From Pezicula radicicola (Eukaryota > Ascomycota > Leotiomycetes > Helotiales > Dermateaceae): 64,000 nt of DNA. The notes under the pieces were generated by a model. That model ran no database searches and had not been told where the DNA came from. It saw only the letters and a list, made by a program, of their open reading frames with translations. Both the position numbers and the translations under genes were made by a program. Positions 57,193 through 64,000 of the stretch are shown here, piece after piece (position 1 is the first letter of the stretch; each line of letters opens with the position of its first letter). The stretch is from positions 62,001-126,000 of the forward strand of contig PDUO01000064.1 in NCBI GenBank assembly GCA_003008705.1, read 5' to 3'.

Positions 57193-57759
57193 TTTGATTT
57201 AATTTAATTGTTTATGAAGTCCTTTCTTTATACTGTAGGTACTGTAAGTATGCTTTTGCTAGAGGCGCTTCTGGCTAGAGTGTTAGGAAGGAAATTTCGA
57301 GGGCTAGTTATCTAGTAAGTACTTTTGAAGTTTAAGTATCGTGTCTTTTGAGTTGATATTTTTAACTCTACTAAGCTTGAGGTCTAAAATACCTTAGAGA
57401 AGCTCATATAGACCTAAAATGATCTAGTGGGGATGACCTCGCTAACTAGCGATGCAGTTTTGTGTTTATAGTAATAAATGACCTGCAGTTCCAAAAATAT
57501 ATAACCGTCCGTCATCCTTGCTCTTTTCCTATTCTCTGAGTGAGAATAGGTCAGTATTTTTCTAAAAACACTGAGTAAATACAGACCAAGTAACTATTTT
57601 CTAGAATCTCCACCTAGAAAGCTTGATGCTGCAGAATCGACATTTCGATGTCAGCAAATTTGACGGTCTTCAGAACCATATCATACTTTCCAAATTTTCA
57701 GTATATCTCTAACCCCACAAAACCACCTCACATCAACTCCCCCACCCCACCCATTTTCC
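57193..57759. other. Intergenic
   Basis: About 570 bases between the convergent amidoligase-like and beta-lactamase-like genes. AT-rich, no gene supported. Confidence 0.45.
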
Positions 57760-60295
57760 TCACAATCTCTCAAACCAAATCCTCCCCTCCAACCCCATCT
57801 CTGGCTCAGCCGCCAACCCAAAAGCCTTACACCTCCCCGCAGCATCAACTCTAAACTCTGCAGCAACAGCCTCCCTAAATATCAAACCTGGAGCCGTAGT
57901 AGAATCCAACTTAGCCATAAAGAAATCTCCAGAAACATGTTCTAAATCAACTTCCATTTTCCAGGTTGCGTTTTGTCGATCTGCATGTAGTTTTCCGGAT
58001 TTGTCGTTTAGTACGAATGTTATGTTTTGGTAGGATGGATGATTGTAGGTCCCTGTGTAGGATTTTAAGGGGAGGGTAAGGGGGAGTGGTGGGGTGGGGA
58101 GAGTTGGGTAATAGAGGGATGTTGCGTTATGGTAGGCCGTTTCTTTTTGGGTCATTGAGTCATTGTTTCTGTTGGGAGGAGTGTATTGTGTCAGTCGAAA
58201 TCTAGATACAAGAGCTTAGAGTTGGAGGGATCTTACTTCTTGTTCCAATCAAATCTTTCATTTTCTGGGATTCCAAATTTCTCGTCGATGAGGTGCCAGA
58301 GTAGTCTTTTTTCTGCGAAGTTTGATGTCACGGCTGTGTTGCCGAAAGCTACGATTCCGTACTTTAAGACTGGGAAGATAATGACATCTGCACCAAAGGC
58401 TTCCTATAAGTCATTAATTTGGAGTTAGTTTTTGTTCTGGCGATTTCAAGACCAAGTTGATCGGGGTTGAGATATGAAGGGTGTTAATTCCAGAAAGGAA
58501 ATTATACTCTCAGTCTTCGACTTACCATGCCACCACTATGCTGGAAAAACTGGTATCCTTTATAGTTACCCGTGATCCACTAAAAATCTTGTGTCAGTCT
58601 TTCATATTCCACTGTTTTGAACGGGCAATGACTACAAGGAGGAATGACTGACCCCAAGTGAATAAGCAACAGGTCCTGTATATGCCCATCCATTCTCAGG
58701 CTCTGGGGTTAGTATCCTCCCCGTTTTAAGATTCTTATGACCAGAAGCGGAGAGTGGTAGAGAAGTAGCGTTCATAAATGCCTTAAGCCATTTTGAATAA
58801 TCGAGAACATTGGAAATGACACTCCCTGCACCTGAGACATCTTCAAGGTCCATGAAGGGAACCTCTTGGTATTTGTCATTATGGTAGACGTAACCTTGGG
58901 CTAAGTGCTCTGGACCTGCTTGTGCTGCTGGTGTTGAGAAGTACTGGAAAAGTAAGTTAGTTATTGTATGACGGTGTCTTAGTGTTTGTTTTAAGAATAT
59001 GAGATGACTTTATTCTAGCGCCCAATTTAGAACTAGATAGGACTGGATTTTTCACAGTGAAGATAATTTTAACGTGGAGCGTACGGAGACTACATATCCT
59101 TCTTGACCTCACAATTGGCTTCTCATGTACTCAGACTGGAGTTTGCTCCAGGTGAGAATTTGACAACTTCGCAAGCATAATCTTCAATGCCTCTAGTCTA
59201 CGAACATGCACACCAATAAAAAGGAGCTCCAAAGCGAAAAAAGACTTGAGGGTGGACTTACCGTAGAATTCATACCAAGCGGCTTCCAAATCCTCTCAGA
59301 AATAAGATCTCCAAGCCATCTTCCAGTAAGTACCTCAATGACATAAGCAATTGTAACATACATCATATTACAATACTGATACGTGGTCCTCGGTTCAGCC
59401 GTCAAAGGAAGGTGTCGAAGTGCACGAACAATATCCCTCGGAGTAGCCTTATGACCATCATAGAAACCGCCGTAACTGAATTCGTGCCTTGGCATACCTG
59501 TACGATGACTTAGTGCATCTTCGATGGTGATGTGATTCGTTGCATATTCATTTTCGAGGACAAAGCCATCTCTGATAAGAGTGGATATTGGTGTGTTCCA
59601 TTGGACTTGTGAAAAGTTTTTGTTGTCGTCTACGAGTAGGGACATTACTGATGCGGTGAACGCTTTTGTAGTGCTTCCTGCATACCTAGTGATTGTGAGC
59701 TCAGTAGTTTGATAAACCTGACGTGCCTTCTGTTATTAAGGAACGTTGGTATAACAATGGTGGTCAAAGACTATGGGTAGAAAACTTGAATCGCAATAGC
59801 AAATATGCCAGATTTGGCAATTTTGTATGCAGGATACTTGAACATCAATTTTGGTTCAAAACCACCAGCTTGACTTCAAGTCAGATTTCCACATTGGGGG
59901 GCTCAGATGACCCTGTGTCGCAAGACATGAAAATGTATATAAATGACTAGAACTCACCAAAGCGTCTCTGGAGTAGCTTTTGTATTAGGAAAAGTAGCAA
60001 TTCCATAACCCTAAGTTAAAAGTCAGCACTGGCAATATCCGACTCATATATTGATTGCCTCCAACCTCCCCCACTATTCACACCAAAAAAGCCGTCAACT
60101 CACCTCAGCGTAAACATCATCACCATCAATGACAGCGATAGCAAGACCTGGAACCTGCCATAAACCCAAAGTCTCCATAACTAGATGAGAGAACTCTCTA
60201 TTGAGCGGCCCCGCCGAGTCATCTTTAAGAACATTTTGTTCTGTCGCTAAAGAGCCGGATGCCAAGGAAAGTAGTAGGATGAAGTTGGAGCGCAT
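57760..60295 (-). CDS. Secreted beta-lactamase-like serine hydrolase
   Basis: Seven exons (60295-60104, 60010-59958, 59685-59262, 58943-58653, 58579-58526, 58403-58237, 58168-57760) give 529 residues. A signal peptide (NFILLLSLASGSLATEQ) is followed by a class C beta-lactamase/penicillin-binding fold: GLWQVPGLAIAVIDGD, the nucleophile motif Ser86-Thr-Thr-Lys89 in YAGSTTKAFTA, the second motif Tyr186-Cys-Asn188 in TYQYCNMMYVT, and FFQHSGGMEAFG as the KTG equivalent. The C-terminal ~130 residues form the barrel-like domain often found on fungal members (YTGTYNHPSYQNITFVL). Such proteins act as esterases, peptidases or lactone hydrolases; the substrate is unknown here. N-glycosylation sites agree with secretion. 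Introns 2 and 3 are unusually long (272 and 318 nt), but every junction keeps frame. Confidence 0.9.
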
Positions 60296-60937
60296 TGTGG
60301 CTCTAGGAATAAATATAAAAGCTGTTCTTCGTTGGATTTGGTATTTAGAGGGCCAGTGTGGGGTGTGTACTGGTGTTTTATTAGGCTTGCTTATGTGGTG
60401 AGTGGTGCAAAGTGGAGTGGACTGGAGGTTGGATGTCAGACTCGGGGCAATTACGGTTTCGTAGTGATTGAACTAAGTTAATTCCGATTCTGACACATCG
60501 AAGTAGTAGGCTACGGGATCAACTGCATGGGATTCTACTATACAAGAGGTTTAGAGATCCAAAATCTCTCGTAATCACTAGATGAACTGTTGGAGCTATC
60601 GATAAGCTTGCTCTTTGGGAATCGGCTTGCAGGCATTTGAGCACCCCGCTATTTGGGTTATTCCTAAAGCGTACAACAATAATCAATGGCATTGTAGAGA
60701 AAGCACAAAGTGATATTTACTCATGCCGAATAGACCATTTTGTAGTGTTGTGATGCTGTATTTGGGTATTTAAAATCTTACAAGTAGAGCGTAGTGATGC
60801 TCCTAAGTCGAAGACAACGCCCAGTAGTTGAGAATACCTCATCTACATGCTGAAATTCTTCTTTCCAATCTGAGGCAAACAGTGTACCGTGTCAGATATC
60901 GAAGAATTGATAAATCTCTCACTCTGTTTCTGGTTTC
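60296..60937. other. Intergenic
   Basis: About 640 bases: beta-lactamase-like gene promoter on the left, 3' region of the DUF7918 gene on the right. No gene is supported. Confidence 0.4.
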
Positions 60938-62868
60938 TTATAATTCCTCCTCCATCTCATCCTTAACATCAGCTGCGGGAAGAGGTTTCTGAGCAGCTTC
61001 GGCAGCCGCCACGACATCACCACCTAAGCCCAGTCGCTTCTGCATACTATCAGGATCTTGATCATACAGACTGGCTCTGTGTCGCTTTAATGGACTTCCA
61101 ACGATGGCGTCGTCTGGTAAGTTGCCTCCAAACGCGCTATTTGGTAAGATTGCATCTGTATTGGTGTGTGTTTCTGTTGCAGGCGGGAGAGGAGGAGTCG
61201 TCCCTATGGAACTCGGGCCCATCGAGCCTGGTGACCTGCGTGATTCATTGCCATTCATAGGTTCTGCTGAATGTTGTCGCTTGAGCTACACATATATGTT
61301 AGTTACTCCCCATTGCTACGTTGAATAGGAGTCGTACCTTAATTCTATTTACTCCATCTGCAAGTTCTCCTTGATATTTAGCATCTTCTGGGCTGAGGAG
61401 AGTCTTCACATCCCTGTCATCTACATCCTCCATCTTTCCTACAATCTCAGAGTCGTCATCATCGTCATCGTCACTATCCTCAATCATGGCTCCTCCTACA
61501 CTACCATTGCTCTTCTTTCTTGCTTTGTTTCGTCGGCTGTTGTTGGCATCATTGTCTCTGAATGATGAGAATCCTACAGTACCGCTGGGTTTCAAAGGGT
61601 TCAGGTTACTAAAATCCATCTGTGCCGATCGTCGCTTGGTGGAGCTGGGCGTTGTCTTTGTTGGCTTGTTTGATGCCATCAAACCCATCTTTTGTAGTTG
61701 ACCTTCAATCAGTTAGCATCTCATCTCAAGTGGAAGAAGCTGGGGGAAATATACGTTCGCCTCTGTAGAAGAATGTAAATGTGGCAAAGGGTTTATCTGG
61801 TCCATCTATGCCAGTGACGGTCTGGGTACTAATCGACTTGGGATCCAAAGTCTTTGGCTTTGCAAAACTGGTAGTGTGATCGATGTCTGCACCGTCACCA
61901 CCTCCATTCGAACTCTCTTTTCCCCCTTCCTCATCATCGTCATGTGCATCAAATTGAGGAGAATACTCGCCACGTTTGATTTCGCCAGATGCCAGGACAC
62001 GAAACATTGCTACTTTGATTTGACCAGCTGCCTCTGGTGGCTCATCATCGTCGGAACCTGAGCTGAATGATTCATCATCATCAGATAGCTTTTCAATAGG
62101 CGACCTCTCGTCGGAGCCGTATCTCATGACACCAGGACCTGAGGATTTGCGTGACGACATGTTGCCTAGCTCCTCATCACTACCTTCCTCTTCCTTCCGA
62201 CGGCTGCGACGCTTCGCAAACTTTTGTCTGCGTCTCTCGAGCTTTGCTGCTGCATCGTTTCCTTCTAGATCAAGGCCATTGAGCCATCTCTCTAGACCAA
62301 CCTCCCGGAACAAGAACTCCCTCTCCGCTAGTCCGCCACCTTCTGAATCTGGCACCTGTACCCATCGTGAATTTACCCATGTCTCCTCGCCTGGTCGCAA
62401 CAGTGTCGCCACTTCTTCCTTTGCTCTACCATCGAAGTAGATATAGGCAGCGATAGTCTCATTTTCGGATTTCGTTATAGGTATGTAGGGTCCAACACTT
62501 CCTCCAATGAATCTGCTTGAAGATGAATCGCCGGGTATGAATCCAACAGTTAGAGGCTTAGGGAAGGGTTCGCTTGGTGTTGCCTTTGGCGTTGAGTATG
62601 GAACGGAGAGCCCTGGAGTGAGCAGGGTTATGGAGATGGCGAACTTGGATGCTTCAGGCTTGTTTGAAGATGAACCTTGAGGCACCTTTGGCTTTGGCAC
62701 TGGAATGTATGTGTTGACACGACTAACTCTTGATTGTTTCTTTTGTTTGTTAGTGGACAAATATTTCAATAATTTTGAATGGTGGAGGAAGCTCACCTGT
62801 ACGGAGACTTCTGTGAGCGGGGCGCCCTCGGCGTGAACGCTCACAGCGATGCCCTTAAAGCACGGCAT
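60938..62868 (-). CDS. DUF7918-type nuclear-looking fungal protein
   Basis: Three exons (62868-61755, 61702-61338, 61285-60938) give 608 residues. The N-terminal ~220 residues resemble the fungus-specific DUF7918 domain: MPCFKGIAVSVHAEGAPLTE, NTYIPVPKPKVP, ASKFAISITLLTPGLSVPY, ETIAAYIYFDGRA and EREFLFREVGLERWL. A basic stretch (KFAKRRSRRKEEEG), acidic Ser/Asp runs, the spliced motif FATFTFFYRGE|RQLQKMGLMAS and a disordered C-terminal half with KRHRASLYDQ follow. The basic patches suggest the nucleus. Function unknown. At 62729-62796 there is a segment with perfect-looking intron signals (CAG|GTGAGC, ccactaac, aag), but its removal would shift the frame, so I keep it as coding. Confidence 0.78.
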
Positions 62869-63621
62869 ATCCTCCTAAAGTGTGTGCTGCTGCAACCGAA
62901 GCTGCACAGCTATCTGGCAATGGCAGTTTTCGAAGACGGTGTCTGTTGTGGTTGCAAAAGCCCTCGAAGGACGCGGTGTATTAAGAAGGCTCCGCGCAGC
63001 CAACCAAAGATTGTACTGTATTGCCGAGCGGTGACTGCAACGCGATTTGTTGTACGAGTGGGGGGAAGGTCGAAGGTCTACGCAGAAGCTCAAGAGACCT
63101 TTCGCGAACCAGAAAGACGGTGAAGTCGGGAGATTGAGGTACGGTATTATGATTATTGTTTGCGCGGAAGCTGAGGTCAAGGCAAGCCACAAAGAACTCG
63201 GCTACAAAGGACGGTGGAAAGTCGCGGAACGCGGCTCTGTGAATTTATATTTCGCATCAGACAAATTCACTGGGCGTGAAGCTTCGAAGTTCAGTCACGT
63301 CACGTCACGTCTGAAAAACAGTTTTGGGAAGCAAGTCGAGATCATTTGAATTTATTGCTGAGACATTTTGGGTTTATTGTACACATGTAGTTGCCAGAAG
63401 ACCGCTAGTACATCCTCCCAAGACACTGGTCATTTGTCAATGACTGTGCCTGAAAACCGAAAACCCAAAGCATACTCCACTCAATGCAGCATCTCTATTA
63501 CCTGGGAAAAACCAATGCGGCTCGAAGTAAGCTCTTTCAAGACCTGTGGTATGCACGCGAGTTAGCTAGAACTCGAACAAGTCTTTGCGCTGTGTGAAAA
63601 TGATCGAAAAGTACGATAAAA
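62869..63621. other. Intergenic
   Basis: Promoter region of the DUF7918 gene. Plus- and minus-strand open frames at 62779-63349 overlap and show no domains. A CACGT-containing tandem (GTCACGTCACGTCACGT) lies at 63295-63311. Confidence 0.4.
63295..63311 (+). repeat. Tandem CACGT motif
   Basis: Three TCACG(T) units in a row in non-coding sequence. CACGTCA-like elements can bind bHLH or bZIP factors; here that is only a resemblance. Confidence 0.4.
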
Positions 63622-63868
63622 TCAGGCTGTTGCTGCAATGTTCGTTAGCAGAGAGCGCAGTAATAGGGACGGGAGGCTTTGACTTACAACTTGACATTTC
63701 TTTTTGATAGTCAACATGAGTATTTAGTTGGCCGTTCTTAAAAGCAGTTTGTGTCATCAGATCGTACGAACTCGAGGTGGTTTGAACCACCTGAGCACTA
63801 GAAATAAAAATATACACGTACCATGAGCTTGTGAGTGAATGTCGTGACCGACTCATCCCGTTCCTCAT
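63622..63868 (-). CDS. Possible small protein of unknown function
   Basis: Low confidence. Exon 63868-63688 and exon 63632-63622, separated by a 55-nt intron with good signals (GTAAGT, tgctaac, gcag), give 63 residues starting MRNGMSRSRHSLTSS and containing TTSSSYDLMTQTAFKNGQLN. An unspliced reading gives 100 residues. I recognise no family. The open frame plus the clean intron is the only support. The window ends 130 bp further on, so upstream exons cannot be excluded. Confidence 0.25.
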
Positions 63869-64000
63869 CCCGTGCCTCCACGATGGAGATGCATCTTTTG
63901 GATTGGATATGAGGAGAAGGAAGAAGAGCGAAGAATGAAGGACAGAAAAGTTTTAAAAGCTTTTGGTGATTGCGCTAGAAGCCTTAGGCCACTAGCGCCC

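Overview
The window looks like a chromosome segment of a filamentous ascomycete, most probably a leotiomycete of the Botrytis/Sclerotinia type. The support is many short GT...AG introns of about 45-100 nt with CTAAC/CTGAC-like branch sites close to the acceptor, monocistronic genes on both strands, and fungus-specific families: a class II hydrophobin, an Ish1/Msc1 repeat protein, a DUF7918 protein, a DUF7707-type GPI-anchored protein, a Ubp16-like deubiquitinase and a Dim-5/Clr4-type methyltransferase. The genus is an inference from protein style, not from a search. I see no CRISPR array, operon, prophage, rRNA gene or convincing tRNA gene.

Layout. 0.6-7.8 kb, minus strand: a large single-pass membrane protein of unknown role, an Osh4/Kes1 oxysterol-binding protein and class II fructose-bisphosphate aldolase. 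7.8-10.2 kb is mostly empty. 10.2-13.9 kb: mitochondrial ribosomal protein bL9m, divergent from a membrane-anchored ubiquitin protease. 14.1-16.1 kb: a haloacetate-dehalogenase-like hydrolase and a class II hydrophobin. 16.1-20.0 kb is gene-poor, with degenerate coding remnants, small tandem repeats and an interstitial telomere-like repeat. 20.0-33.99 kb is a dense housekeeping block: a Bcs1-like AAA ATPase, a Tic20-like membrane protein, Gid4/Vid24, Mago nashi, beta-COP, a long-chain-base kinase, Rrp1 and a SUV39-class SET methyltransferase. 34.3-40.9 kb: a small mitochondrial-type protein gene with an in-frame TAG, an eight-repeat Ish1/Msc1 stress protein and an acyltransferase pseudogene with an internal deletion. 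41.4-51.6 kb: a kelch/transmembrane protein, a cytochrome P450, an IMPACT-domain protein and an MFS transporter. 53.4-62.9 kb: a GPI-anchored Cys-rich protein, an amidoligase-fold protein, a secreted beta-lactamase-like hydrolase and a DUF7918 protein.

The genes do not form one obvious pathway. They are independent housekeeping genes (glycolysis, mitochondrial translation, COPI transport, exon junction complex, GID degradation of gluconeogenic enzymes, sphingolipid signalling, rRNA processing, heterochromatin) mixed with accessory genes of surface, secreted and detoxification type. The P450, the MFS transporter and the acyltransferase relic lie within about 11 kb. They are interrupted by unrelated genes and have no backbone synthase, so I do not call a biosynthetic cluster. 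Exon coordinates were derived by hand from splice signals and reading-frame continuity. Every multi-exon model given closes in frame unless stated.
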